Shown here: one piece after another, positions 24,181 to 33,485 of the stretch | Layout: the number at the start of each line of letters is the position of its first letter | Numbering within the stretch: the stretch's first letter is position 1 | DNA from: Noviherbaspirillum sp. L7-7A | GTDB lineage: Bacteria > Pseudomonadota > Gammaproteobacteria > Burkholderiales > Burkholderiaceae_D | Direction: 5' to 3' | DNA: 64,000 nucleotides | Assembly: GCF_019052805.1 (NCBI RefSeq) | Contig: NZ_JAHQRJ010000002.1 | Coordinates: forward strand, 646,080-710,079 | Notes under the pieces: generated by a model | Told to the model about the DNA's origin: nothing | What the model saw: only the letters and a program-made list of their open reading frames with translations | The model's database searches: none | Translations under genes and position numbers: made by a program

Positions 24181-24429
24181 GGTGTTCTCCAAATGAAGGT
24201 TGAGGAAGCGGGCACGGCGGTCAAGGCATTCAGGAGTCAAGTCTGCCCGTCGGGTCCTGCTTCGGTGAACCGCACCGGCTGGTGCGTTCATCGATGGACA
24301 CAGTGTACTTATCCCTCTGGTTGCAATAAACAGCGTTACCGACAATTCAGAATTCCATATTCGCGAATAATCTAGCAGTATCGGTCGGATTGGATTGCAT
24401 TTTTATGCGTACTTATGCAAAAATGTGGC

Positions 24430-27054
24430 ATGGAAAAATTGAGCTCATTCCCGCCCGCCACTCTCAGCCACGACGGCGCCTCCTATCTGATGGCGGACCT
24501 GCCGGTATTGTTTGGCGAGCGCTATGCCAGCCTGCCGGTCGTGCTGCGGATCCTGCTGGAGAACTTGGTGCGCCATACCGACGGCACTGAGCGGGAAAAC
24601 GCCGTGCAGGCAATGTTCGCCTGGCTGGACACCGGCAGCAGCGAGGCCGAGATTGCCTTTCAGCCGTCGCGCCTGCTGATGCACGACACCACCAGCACGC
24701 CGGCCCTGGTCGATATCGCTGCCATGCGCGACGCGTTGGCCGAGGCCGGTGGCGACCCGTCCCGGCTCAATCCCGGCCTGCCGGTGGATATCTCGGTCGA
24801 CCATTCGCTGGCGGTGGAATTCTTTGCGCAGCGTGATGCAGCCGAACGTAACCTGCAGCTGGAAATGCGCCGCAACGGCGAGCGCTACCGTTTCCTGAAA
24901 TGGGCCTCGACGGTGATGCAGGGCGTGCGCATCCATCCGCCCGGCACCGGCATCATGCACACGATCAACCTGGAGCAGCTTGCCACCGTGGTCGCGGTGC
25001 AGCAGCGCGATGGCCGGCAATGGCTGGTGCCCGATACCCTGATCGGCACCGACAGCCATACGCCGATGATCAACGGCATTGGCGTGCTGGGCTGGGGCGT
25101 CGGCGGCCTGGAGGCGCAGACGGTGATGTTCGGCATGCCGACCATGCTGCGCATTCCTGATGTGATTGGCGTGCGTCTGAGCGGGCGGCTGCAGGCCGGC
25201 GTGCTTGCCACCGATCTCGCCCTGACGGTGACGCAGCGGCTGCGCGGGATTAACGTGTCCGGCGAATTCGTCGAATTCTTCGGGTCCGGCGTCGCTACGC
25301 TGGATGCCGGCGCCCGCAGCGTGGTGGCCAACATGACGCCGGAATACGGCGCCAGCACCGCTTACTTCCCGATCGACGGTCACACCCTGGACTACCTGCG
25401 CGCCACCGGCCGCGAAGCCGGCAGCGTGGCGCTCGTCGAGGCCTATGCCCGCCGCAACGGCCTCTGGTTCGACCCGGCTGCCGCGCCGCGTTATACCCGG
25501 GTGCTGGAGATTGACCTCGGTGCGGTCGGCATGCACGTGGCCGGCCCGCGCCGCCCGCAGGACCTGCTGGCCTATGCCGACACCGGCCGTGCGCTGGCCG
25601 CCAGCGGGGAAGCGCCCGCCGGCGGCCACGACCTGCCGGCCTATCCGGTGGCGATTGCAGCCATTACCAGCTGCACCAACACCTCCGACCCCGGCCTGCT
25701 GATCGCCGCCGGCCTGCTGGCGCGGCATGCGCGCGCCTTGGGCCTGCGCACGCCGGCATGGGTCAAGACCTCGCTCGGCCCCGGCTCGCCGGCCGCCGCT
25801 GACTATCTGGCGCGGGCCAGCGTGCTGGACGACTTGGCTGCGGTGGGCTTTGACATCGTCGGCTATGGCTGCACCACTTGCATCGGCAATTCCGGCCCGC
25901 TGACCGGGCCGGTGCAGCAAGCTCTGTCGCAGCGGCAGATCAGGCCGGTGGCCGTCCTGTCGGGCAACCGCAATTTCCCGGGCCGCATCCATCCCGATCT
26001 CGAACTGGGCTTTCTGATGTCGCCGCCGCTGGTGATTGCCTTCGCGCTGGCCGGCCGCGCCGATATCGACCTGAGCCGCGAACCGCTGCAGGTTACGCCC
26101 GACGGCAGGGCGGTGTATCTGCGCGACCTGTGGCCCAAGCCAGAGGAGATCGATCTGCATGTGCGCCGTGGGGTGGCACCGCAGGACTTCCGACGCGCCT
26201 TTGCCTACGCCAGCCTGAACCCGGTCTGGCATGGCCTGGAAGCGCCGCGCTCGCCGCAATTTGCCTGGGACGCCGGCTCCACCGCGCTGCGCCGTCCGCC
26301 GTTCGCGGCGGCCAGCGAGGGCAGCCAGCTCGGCCATTACCTCGCTTATCCGCTGCTGGTGCTGGGCGACGACGTGACCACCGACCATATCTCGCCGGCC
26401 AGCGCGATTCCGAAGGACAGCTTCATCGCCGACTTCCTGGTGGCGCGCGGCGACGACCGCGACGACCTCAATGTGTTCGCCTCGCGCCGCGGCAACTGGG
26501 AAGTGATGCTGCGCGCAGCCTTCTACAGCAGGAGCCTGCGCAACCTGCTATGTCCGGCCGCACCGGTCGGCCATACGCTGCATGTGCCCAGCGGCGCGGT
26601 CGCACCGATTTTCGAGGTGGCGCAGCGTTACCGCGATGCCGGCGACGCGGTGGTGCTGCTGGCCGGCGAGCGTTACGGCACCGGCTCTTCCCGCGACTGG
26701 GCGGCCAAGGGCCAGCGCCTGCTCGGCGTGCGCTCGGTGCTGGCGCTGAGCTTCGAGCGCATCCACCGTTCCAACCTGATCGGCATGGGCATCCTGCCGC
26801 TGCGGCTGCCGGCCGGCATGCATCCCGACGCGCTGCAGCTGCAACCCGGCGACCGGTTGGAAATCGATGCCCGGGCCGGTACGCTACAGCCGCGCTGCAC
26901 GGTCCCGGTAAAACTGCACCGCGCCGACGGCAGCGTGCAGGCGTTCGGGGCGCAGGCCGCCATCGAGACCCGGCTGGAATGCGCGCTGCTGGAAAATGGC
27001 GGCGTGATCCCTACCATCCTGCGGCAGGCGATCGCCGCCGGGGCCAGGCCATGA
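24430..27054 (+). CDS. acnA: Aconitate hydratase (AcnA type)
   Basis: 874 residues from ATG 24430 (an alternative start at 24415 adds five residues; neither has a strong ribosome site). Full-length AcnA/IRP-type aconitase: SVDHS near 130, [20 protein letters not shown], the [4Fe-4S] cysteines in [13 protein letters not shown] and [13 protein letters not shown], and the swivelling domain with [16 protein letters not shown] and [16 protein letters not shown]. It converts citrate to isocitrate via cis-aconitate. Here it heads a cluster with a GntR regulator and a TctCBA tricarboxylate transporter, suggesting a paralogue devoted to catabolism of an imported tricarboxylate (citrate, aconitate or a relative) rather than the housekeeping TCA enzyme. 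That role is inferred from context. Confidence 0.92.
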   Translation: MEKLSSFPPATLSHDGASYLMADLPVLFGERYASLPVVLRILLENLVRHTDGTERENAVQAMFAWLDTGSSEAEIAFQPSRLLMHDTTSTPALVDIAAMRDALAEAGGDPSRLNPGLPVDISVDHSLAVEFFAQRDAAERNLQLEMRRNGERYRFLKWASTVMQGVRIHPPGTGIMHTINLEQLATVVAVQQRDGRQWLVPDTLIGTDSHTPMINGIGVLGWGVGGLEAQTVMFGMPTMLRIPDVIGVRLSGRLQAGVLATDLALTVTQRLRGINVSGEFVEFFGSGVATLDAGARSVVANMTPEYGASTAYFPIDGHTLDYLRATGREAGSVALVEAYARRNGLWFDPAAAPRYTRVLEIDLGAVGMHVAGPRRPQDLLAYADTGRALAASGEAPAGGHDLPAYPVAIAAITSCTNTSDPGLLIAAGLLARHARALGLRTPAWVKTSLGPGSPAAADYLARASVLDDLAAVGFDIVGYGCTTCIGNSGPLTGPVQQALSQRQIRPVAVLSGNRNFPGRIHPDLELGFLMSPPLVIAFALAGRADIDLSREPLQVTPDGRAVYLRDLWPKPEEIDLHVRRGVAPQDFRRAFAYASLNPVWHGLEAPRSPQFAWDAGSTALRRPPFAAASEGSQLGHYLAYPLLVLGDDVTTDHISPASAIPKDSFIADFLVARGDDRDDLNVFASRRGNWEVMLRAAFYSRSLRNLLCPAAPVGHTLHVPSGAVAPIFEVAQRYRDAGDAVVLLAGERYGTGSSRDWAAKGQRLLGVRSVLALSFERIHRSNLIGMGILPLRLPAGMHPDALQLQPGDRLEIDARAGTLQPRCTVPVKLHRADGSVQAFGAQAAIETRLECALLENGGVIPTILRQAIAAGARP

Positions 27055-27085
27055 CGCCGGTGCAACTGACCAAGGTTTTCTGCGC

Positions 27086-27985
27086 ATGAGCGCCGAAGCC
27101 GCCATCTCGCGCCAGATCGTCGAACTGGCCCGGCAGCATGCCTGGACGGTGGGCACCCATCTGCCGGCCCAGATGTTGGCCGACCGGCTGCGGGTATCGC
27201 GCCAGCCGGTCAATGCGTCGCTGGCCGCGCTGGCCGAGCAGGGCGTGCTGACGCGGGAGCGCAACCGCGGCTATTTCCTTGCCCGGTCCCTGACCGAGGA
27301 AGTGCTGGCCGAGGTGGTCGGCAAGCTCGGCCTGGATGAAGCGGATGTCGTCACCAGCAGCTACTTCCAGATTGCCGACGACCTGCTCAAGGGCGCGTTG
27401 CCGCAGGAATTTTCCGAGCAGATGATGCGCAAGCGCTACGGCCTGACCGCCGTCCAGCTCAATGCGGTGCTGGGCCGCATCGCCAGCGAAGGCTGGGCGG
27501 AACGCAAGCCCGGCTATGGCTGGACGTTTTCCTCGATGCTGACCACGCCCGACAGCCTGCTGCAGTCTTACCGGCTGCGGCAGGCCCTGGAACCGGCCGC
27601 GTTGCTGGAACCCGGCTACTGCCTGGACGCCGCGGTGCTGGCGCAATGCCGCGCCACCGAGCACCAGCTGCTCGACGGCGGCATCATGACGGCCAGCGCC
27701 GACGCACTGCACGACCGCGGCGTGCGCTTTCATGAAAGCCTGGTCGAAGCCTCCGGCAATGCCTTCTTCATCGATGCCATCCGGCGCGTCAACCGGGTGC
27801 GCCGGCTGCTCTCCTACCGCTCGATGCGCCAGCGCGACCGCTATACCGAGCATTGCCGCCAGCACTTGCATCTGCTGGACCTGCTGGAACAGCAGCGCAA
27901 TGCCGAGGCGGCGGCCTTCCTGCGCGAGCACCTGGACCATACGATGCAGTCGCTGTCGCGCATCGAGAACATCCTTCAACCCTGA
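27086..27985 (+). CDS. GntR-family regulator with two winged helices and FCD domain
   Basis: 299 residues. Residues 5-65 form a winged helix-turn-helix (LADRLRVSRQPVNASLAALA, then GYFLARSL). A second similar unit follows at about 85-155 (MMRKRYGLTAVQLNAVLGRI, then GYGWTFSSML). From about 165 an FCD-type ligand domain runs to the end, with HDRGVRFHESLVEASGN and HRQ/H-rich helices that usually bind a metal and an organic acid. Most FadR-type regulators have a single winged helix of about 75 residues before FCD; the doubled head accounts for the extra length. It lies 31 bases behind the aconitase gene and probably controls the cluster in response to the imported acid. Confidence 0.85.
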   Translation: MSAEAAISRQIVELARQHAWTVGTHLPAQMLADRLRVSRQPVNASLAALAEQGVLTRERNRGYFLARSLTEEVLAEVVGKLGLDEADVVTSSYFQIADDLLKGALPQEFSEQMMRKRYGLTAVQLNAVLGRIASEGWAERKPGYGWTFSSMLTTPDSLLQSYRLRQALEPAALLEPGYCLDAAVLAQCRATEHQLLDGGIMTASADALHDRGVRFHESLVEASGNAFFIDAIRRVNRVRRLLSYRSMRQRDRYTEHCRQHLHLLDLLEQQRNAEAAAFLREHLDHTMQSLSRIENILQP

Positions 27986-28010
27986 ACTTTCGACCAAGAG
28001 GCCATTGTCT

Positions 28011-28766
28011 ATGCACCTGACTCCCGCCATCCTCGCCGCCTTCACGCCCACCGGCAAGCTGCGCGCCTCAATCAACCTGGGCAATCCCATCCTCGCCAAT
28101 ACCGATGTCAGCGGCCAGCCCGGCGGCGTCTCGGTCGACCTGGCCAGGGAGCTGGCCACCACCCTGGGCGTGGAACTGGAGTTGGTGGTGTTCGACGCCG
28201 CCGGCAAGTCAGTGCAGGCGGTGGCCGCGGAAGAAGCCGACATCGGCTTCTTCGCCATCGACCCGCTGCGCGGTGCCGAGATCGCGTTCACCGCGCCCTA
28301 TGTGCTGATCGAGGGCTATTACCTGGTAAAGGACGATTCCCCGCTGCGCACCAACGCGGAAGTCGACCGCGCCGGCCACCGGGTGGTGGTCGGCAAGGGC
28401 AGCGCCTATGACCTGTACCTGAGCCGCACCCTGGCCCATGCGCAGATCCTGCGCGCGCCTACTTCGCCGACCGTGGTCGAGACCTTCCTGCGCGAGGGCG
28501 CCGAAGTCGCCGCTGGCGTTAAACAGCAGTTGCAGGCCGATGCCGAAAAAGCCAGCGGCCTGCGGCTGCTGGACCAGTGCTTCATGGTGATCCGCCAAGC
28601 CATGGGCCTGCCCAAGAGCCGCGGCGCCGAGGCGGCGGAATTCCTGCGCGCCTTCGTCGAGCAGAGGAAGGCCAGCGGCTTCGTGGCGGCGTCGCTGCAG
28701 CGGCATGGTATACAGGGCGCGTCGGTGGCGCCGGCCGGTGCTGACGGAGAGATGTTGCAAAAATAA
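28011..28766 (+). CDS. Periplasmic-binding-protein-like protein without signal peptide
   Basis: 251 residues from ATG 28011 with AAGAGG upstream. The fold is that of family 3 solute-binding proteins: GVSVDLARELATTLGVELEL, then ADIGFFAIDPLRGAEIAFTA, PYVLIEGYYLV and GSAYDLYLSRTL. The N-terminus (MHLTPAILAAFTPTGKLRAS) has no hydrophobic core or cleavage site, so it should stay in the cytoplasm. No ABC permease genes are near. It may sense or sequester a cluster metabolite, or be a catalytic relative of the fold such as cyclohexadienyl dehydratase-like enzymes. The context between a GntR regulator and tctC links it to tricarboxylate use. Confidence 0.75.
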   Translation: MHLTPAILAAFTPTGKLRASINLGNPILANTDVSGQPGGVSVDLARELATTLGVELELVVFDAAGKSVQAVAAEEADIGFFAIDPLRGAEIAFTAPYVLIEGYYLVKDDSPLRTNAEVDRAGHRVVVGKGSAYDLYLSRTLAHAQILRAPTSPTVVETFLREGAEVAAGVKQQLQADAEKASGLRLLDQCFMVIRQAMGLPKSRGAEAAEFLRAFVEQRKASGFVAASLQRHGIQGASVAPAGADGEMLQK

Positions 28767-28969
28767 AACAGGGTGCCACTAGTGTTTTAGTGGATCACGT
28801 TCCTTTAACGGCTGGCAAGCCAGCCATACGCTATGCTGATTGCCTTCGTTTGTCCTAGATGCAGGGCAGCCCAGCAGGCAATGCTGTCGGTCCGCGCCCC
28901 GTGCCCGGACTGTTCATAACCAGAAATCCGCACCGCAAAAAACACGGTGCTTTCAAGAGGAGATGTTGC

Positions 28970-29950
28970 ATGTATAAGGCCAATAACATGTTTGCCCGTG
29001 CCGGTCGCGCCGTGGCAATCGCCGCCGCGTTCGCCGCCGCCGCGCCGGTGATGGCGCAGGCGCCGATGGAACTGAAAATCATCGCGCCGGCCGCACCGGG
29101 CGGCGGCTGGGATGGCGCCTCGCGCTCGTTGCAGCAGGCCATGGTCGCGGCCGGCGCCGCCAAGAGCGTGCAGGTGGTCAATGTGCCCGGCGCCGGCGGC
29201 ACCGTGGGCCTGGCACAGTTCGCCAACGGCGCCAAGGGCGACGGCAACCAGATGATGGTGATGGGCATCACCATGTTGGGCGCGGTGCTGACCAACAAGT
29301 CGCCGGTGAGCCTGGATAGCGTCTCCCCAATCGCACGCCTGACCGCCGACCCGCTGGTGGTGGTGGTGCCGGCGAATTCGCCGCACAAGAGCATCAAGGA
29401 CCTGGCCGCGGCCATCAAGGCCGACACCTCCAAGGTGGTCTGGGCCGGCGGTTCGGCCGGCGGCGCCGACCATATCCTGGCCGGCCTGGTGGCCAAGGCC
29501 GCCGGCGGCGACGCCAGCAAGCTCAACTATGTGCCGTTCTCGGGCGGCGGCGAGGCGCTGGCCGAGATGCTGGGCGGACGTGTGGCCGCCGGCGTGTCCG
29601 GCTACGGCGAATTCGAAAGCATGATCAAGTCGGGCAAGCTGCGCGCGCTGGCCATTGCCTCCGGCAAGCGCATTCCCGGCGTGGAAGTGCCCACGCTCAA
29701 GGAGCAGGGCCTGGATGTGGAACTGGTCAACTGGCGCGGCATCGTAGCGGCGCCCGGCATCACGCCCGAGCAGCGCAATGCGCTGTCGGCCGCGGTCGAG
29801 AAGACCGCGAAGTCGCCCGAGTGGGCCAAGATCCTGAAGGCGCGCGGCTGGGACGATGCCTATCTGCCGGCTGACCAGTTCGCCACCTTCATGAAGGCCG
29901 ACCAGGCCCGCGTGAAGGACATCCTAACCTCGATCGGCCTGGTGAAATGA
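28970..29950 (+). CDS. tctC: Tripartite tricarboxylate transporter binding protein
   Basis: 326 residues from ATG 28970 with AGAGGAG upstream; the frame continues upstream to 28859 without a better start. A signal peptide ends near PVMAQAP. Family features: IIAPAAPGGGWDGASRSLQ near the mature N-terminus and VVNVPGAGGTVGLAQFA, which together bind the carboxylate ligand. It is the periplasmic receptor delivering substrate to TctAB. The stop overlaps tctB by ATGA. Confidence 0.92.
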   Translation: MYKANNMFARAGRAVAIAAAFAAAAPVMAQAPMELKIIAPAAPGGGWDGASRSLQQAMVAAGAAKSVQVVNVPGAGGTVGLAQFANGAKGDGNQMMVMGITMLGAVLTNKSPVSLDSVSPIARLTADPLVVVVPANSPHKSIKDLAAAIKADTSKVVWAGGSAGGADHILAGLVAKAAGGDASKLNYVPFSGGGEALAEMLGGRVAAGVSGYGEFESMIKSGKLRALAIASGKRIPGVEVPTLKEQGLDVELVNWRGIVAAPGITPEQRNALSAAVEKTAKSPEWAKILKARGWDDAYLPADQFATFMKADQARVKDILTSIGLVK

Positions 29951-30444
29951 CCACCGGCAAGGATGGTTCAGTGCCCGCCGGACGGGCACCCCTGGTGGTC
30001 GGCGTGATCCTACTCGGCCTGGCCGGGCTGACCCTGTTCGATTCCTTTGGCGTGGCGTCCGGCATGGGGCCGAATGTCGGTCCGTCGGCGGCGATGAAGC
30101 TGATCGCACTGCTGCTGGCCGGCCTGGGCGTGGCGCATCTGGTGCAGGCGCTGCGCCTGGCCGGACTGCGTCAGGCGCAGGACCCGGAAGACAAGGTCAA
30201 TCCGGGCTCGCTCGCGTGGGTGTTCGCCGGGCTGGTGCTGCAGATCGTCACGCTGTCGTTTGGCGCCGGTTTCATCATCTCGTCCGCCATCCTGTTCGCC
30301 TTCACCGCCTGCGGCTTCGGCCGCTCGCTCAGGTCGCTCGGGCCGGTCTATGGCCTGGTGCTGAGCACGGTGGTGTACCTGTTCTTCACCAAGGCGCTCG
30401 GGCTGTCGCTGCCGATGGGCCCGCTAGAGCGGCTGCTGGGATAA
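29947..30444 (+). CDS. tctB: Tripartite tricarboxylate transporter small membrane subunit
   Basis: 165 residues starting by ATGA overlap with tctC. Four membrane helices, as expected for TctB; the first follows the polar start [34 protein letters not shown] and [17 protein letters not shown] are typical. It partners TctA in secondary, ion-coupled uptake. Confidence 0.9.
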   Translation: MTTGKDGSVPAGRAPLVVGVILLGLAGLTLFDSFGVASGMGPNVGPSAAMKLIALLLAGLGVAHLVQALRLAGLRQAQDPEDKVNPGSLAWVFAGLVLQIVTLSFGAGFIISSAILFAFTACGFGRSLRSLGPVYGLVLSTVVYLFFTKALGLSLPMGPLERLLG

Positions 30445-30454
30445 GGGAGATAAC

Positions 30455-31954
30455 ATGGAATCGCTTTCACTCCTGGCCGACGGCATCTGGATTGCGCTGC
30501 AGCCGGGCAACCTGCTCTTCGCCGGCATTGGCGTCTTGCTCGGCACCCTGGTCGGCATCCTGCCCGGCATCAGCCCGTCGCTGACGGTGGCGCTGCTGCT
30601 ACCGGTGACCTTCAAGCTCGACCCGACCGGCTCGATCATCATGTTCGCCGGCATTTACTTTGGCGGCATGTATGGCAGCTCCACCACCGCCATCCTGATC
30701 AACACGCCGGGCGAGGCGGCCTCGATCGCTACTGCGATCGAAGGCTACAAGATGGCGCTGTCCGGTCGCGCCGGCCCGGCGCTGGCCACCGCGGCCATCG
30801 GCTCCTTCGTCGCCGGCACCATTGCCACTTTCCTGCTGGCGCTTCTGGCGCCCACCATCGTCGACCTGGCCGTGCAATTCGGCCCGTGGGACTATTTCGC
30901 GCTGATGGTGGTGGCATTTGTCACCGTGTCAGCCACCTTCGGCAGCTCGGTGCTGCGCGGCCTGACAAGCCTGGCGCTGGGCCTGTTCCTGGGCCTGATT
31001 GGTATCGACAAGCTGACCGGCCAGGCGCGCCTGGCCTTTGGCGTGCCGGCGCTGATGGACGGCATTTCGATCACCACGTTGGCAGTTGGTTTATTTGCGA
31101 TGGGCGAGGCGTTGTATGTCGCTTCCCGCTTCAAGAACGTGACTGAGCGGGTGGAACCGGTCAGCGGTTCGCTGTGGATGACGAAGGCAGACTGGAATGC
31201 TTCCTGGAAAGCCTGGCTGCGCGGCACGGCGCTGGGCTTTCCGATCGGCGCGCTGCCCGCCGGCGGCGCCGAAGTGCCGACGCTCTTGTCCTATACCCTT
31301 GAGCGCAGGCTGACCAAAAACCCGGAGCAGTTCGGCCGCGGCGCCATCGAAGGCGTGGCCGGCCCGGAAGCGGCCAACAATGCGTCGGCCACCGGCACCC
31401 TGGTACCGCTGCTGGCGCTGGGCCTGCCGACATCGGCCACCGCTGCCATGATGCTGGCCGGCTTCCAGCAGTACGGCCTGGTGCCCGGACCGCTGCTCTT
31501 CACCACCAACCCCGAGATGGTCTGGGGCCTGATCGCCAGCTTCCTGGTGGGCAACCTGATGCTCTTGGTGCTGAACCTGCCGCTGGTAGGCCTGTGGGTC
31601 AAGCTGCTGGCCATTCCGCAGGCCTGGTTGTATGCCGGCATCCTGGTGTTTGCCGCGATGGGCACGCTTGCCGCCAATCCCTCGGTGGTGGAACTGACGA
31701 TGCTGGTGGTGTTCGGCGTGGCCGGCTACCTGATGCGCTGCTGGGACTATCCGGTGGCGCCGATGATTGTTGGGCTGATCCTCGGGCCGATGGCAGAAAG
31801 CCAGTTCCGCCGGGCGCTGCAGGTCAGCCTGGGCGACTACCTGGTGTTCTTCAAGCACCCGGTGTCGGCCAGCCTGCTAGCCATTGCGGTGGTGGCCCTG
31901 CTGGCGCCGCTGCTGTTCAAGGGCCTGCGACGCTTCAGGGGCAGCGACGAGTAG
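30455..31954 (+). CDS. tctA: Tripartite tricarboxylate transporter large membrane subunit
   Basis: 499 residues, about 12 membrane helices, the family length. Signature stretches are [40 protein letters not shown] and [20 protein letters not shown]. Start codon 30455 follows AGGGAGATAAC. With TctB it forms the inner membrane permease fed by TctC. The operon ends here; the converging MFS gene follows after 45 bases. Confidence 0.93.
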   Translation: MESLSLLADGIWIALQPGNLLFAGIGVLLGTLVGILPGISPSLTVALLLPVTFKLDPTGSIIMFAGIYFGGMYGSSTTAILINTPGEAASIATAIEGYKMALSGRAGPALATAAIGSFVAGTIATFLLALLAPTIVDLAVQFGPWDYFALMVVAFVTVSATFGSSVLRGLTSLALGLFLGLIGIDKLTGQARLAFGVPALMDGISITTLAVGLFAMGEALYVASRFKNVTERVEPVSGSLWMTKADWNASWKAWLRGTALGFPIGALPAGGAEVPTLLSYTLERRLTKNPEQFGRGAIEGVAGPEAANNASATGTLVPLLALGLPTSATAAMMLAGFQQYGLVPGPLLFTTNPEMVWGLIASFLVGNLMLLVLNLPLVGLWVKLLAIPQAWLYAGILVFAAMGTLAANPSVVELTMLVVFGVAGYLMRCWDYPVAPMIVGLILGPMAESQFRRALQVSLGDYLVFFKHPVSASLLAIAVVALLAPLLFKGLRRFRGSDE

Positions 31955-31974
31955 CACCGCGCTGCCTTCACTGC

Positions 31975-31997
31975 GGCGGGCCCTGCCAGGGCCCGCC
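31975..31997. terminator. Hairpin between convergent genes
   Basis: GGCGGGCCCTG and AGGGCCCGCC form a strong GC stem around CC between tctA and the MFS gene. No T-run follows on either strand, so it is at best a weak or Rho-assisted terminator. Confidence 0.4.
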
Positions 31998-31999
31998 AT

Positions 32000-33220
32000 T
32001 CACTGCGCGGCCGCCCTGGCCGCACGTGCCCGGCGCCGGTACAGCAGGCCGACGATGGCCGAAGCAATGCCGGATGCCGCACCCACGCCCAGCGCCCAGC
32101 GCGGTCCGAAGGTGTCGGCCACCCAGCCCACCGCCGGCGCGCCCAGCGGTGTGGCACCCATCAGGATCGCCAGCAAAATCGCCATCACCCGGCCACGCAT
32201 GGCCGGCTCGGTCGACAGCTGCACCACGCTGTTGGTCGAGGTGGTGAAGGTCTGTGCAGAAATCCCCACTAGCACCAGCATCGCGCCGAAGGTCTGGTAG
32301 CTTGGCATCAGCGCGGCCAGCGCGCAGCCCAGGCCGAACAGCGCCGAGGAATTGACCAGCCGCGCAATATGCGGCTGGGCGCGCGACGCGGTAAACAGCG
32401 CGCCGGCCACTGATCCCACTGCCATCGCCGAACTGAGCACGCCGTAATGGCCGGCGCCGGCATGGTAGGCGCCGACCGCCATGGTCGAGATGAAGATTGG
32501 GAAATTTAGGCCGAAGGTCCCCAGCAGGAACAGCATGAACAGCACGGTCTTCAGGTCGGGCCGGTCCCACACATAGCGCAGGCCCGCCAGCAGCCCGCCT
32601 TCCGCGCGCGGCGCCCGGCCGCGCCGGTGCAGCTCGGCCACCCGCAGCATGGCCAGCGAACCCAGCACCGCGATATAGGACAGTGCATTGATCAGGAATA
32701 CCCAGCCGGTGCCCACAGACGCGATCAGCAGGCCGGCCACCGCCGGGCCTATCATGCGGGCGGCGTTGAAGGAGGTGGAGTTGAGCGCGACTGCATTGGT
32801 CAGGTGCTGCTCGCCCACCAGCTCGGAGACGAAGGTCTGGCGCGCCGGCGCATCGAAGGCGCTGACGCAGCCGAGCAGGAAGGCGAACAGGTAGACCTGC
32901 CACAGCTGCGCCACGCCCGACAGCGTCAGCAGGCCCAGGCCAAGCGCCAGCAGGGCCATTGCGCACTGGGTAGCCAGCAATACCTTGCGGCGGTCGTAGC
33001 GGTCGGCCACATAGCCGGTCAGGGGCAACAGCAGCAGCGACGGCCCGAACTGCAGCGACATCACGATGCCCACCGCAGTGGCGCTGTTATCGGTCAGTTC
33101 AGTCAGCACCAGCCAGTCCTGGGCGGTGCGCTGCATCCAGGTGCCGACATTGGACACCAGCGCGCCGGCGGTCCATACCCGGTAGTTGTAGCCGGCCAGC
33201 GAGCGGAAGGTATTGATCAT
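32000..33220 (-). CDS. MFS exporter, DHA3/EntS-like
   Basis: 406 residues from ATG 33220 (MINTFRSLAGYNYRVWTAG); an upstream extension to 33289 is Arg/Ala-rich and unlike the family. About 12 helices, with VADRYDRRKVLLATQ in the helix 2-3 loop and FDAPARQTFVSELVG, both typical of the EntS/enterobactin exporter-like group. Members export siderophores, drugs or metabolites; no siderophore genes are nearby. The gene is divergent from the GT39-like gene at 33486. Confidence 0.85.
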   Translation of the reverse strand: MINTFRSLAGYNYRVWTAGALVSNVGTWMQRTAQDWLVLTELTDNSATAVGIVMSLQFGPSLLLLPLTGYVADRYDRRKVLLATQCAMALLALGLGLLTLSGVAQLWQVYLFAFLLGCVSAFDAPARQTFVSELVGEQHLTNAVALNSTSFNAARMIGPAVAGLLIASVGTGWVFLINALSYIAVLGSLAMLRVAELHRRGRAPRAEGGLLAGLRYVWDRPDLKTVLFMLFLLGTFGLNFPIFISTMAVGAYHAGAGHYGVLSSAMAVGSVAGALFTASRAQPHIARLVNSSALFGLGCALAALMPSYQTFGAMLVLVGISAQTFTTSTNSVVQLSTEPAMRGRVMAILLAILMGATPLGAPAVGWVADTFGPRWALGVGAASGIASAIVGLLYRRRARAARAAAQ

Positions 33221-33485
33221 CCGGCCCGCCGTTGTGGCGCAAGCCGCGCGGGCCGCGGGCGTCGATGGAGAACGACAGGCAACATGCAATGGCTTTCAAG
33301 GCGTCCGGACGGTACAGAAGTCGTTCATTATCCGGATTTCGCCGGCCAGCCTGTTGACCGGAAACGGTCGTCTGGCCTGCCGCAGCGTGGCGGCCGGCCT
33401 TGATCGGACGCAGGATGCGTCGCGATGAGCATGCTCTAATCGCTGTTCGCTTGAAGTTGTTTTATCAGCAACGGAGTACTGCGGC

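Noticed and set aside
24445..26388. 647-codon minus-strand frame opposite aconitase
   Set aside because: Antisense shadow of a clear AcnA gene.
28774..28791. CCACTA/TAGTGG hairpin behind the leaderless binding protein gene
   Set aside because: Six-base stem without T-run; too weak to call a terminator.
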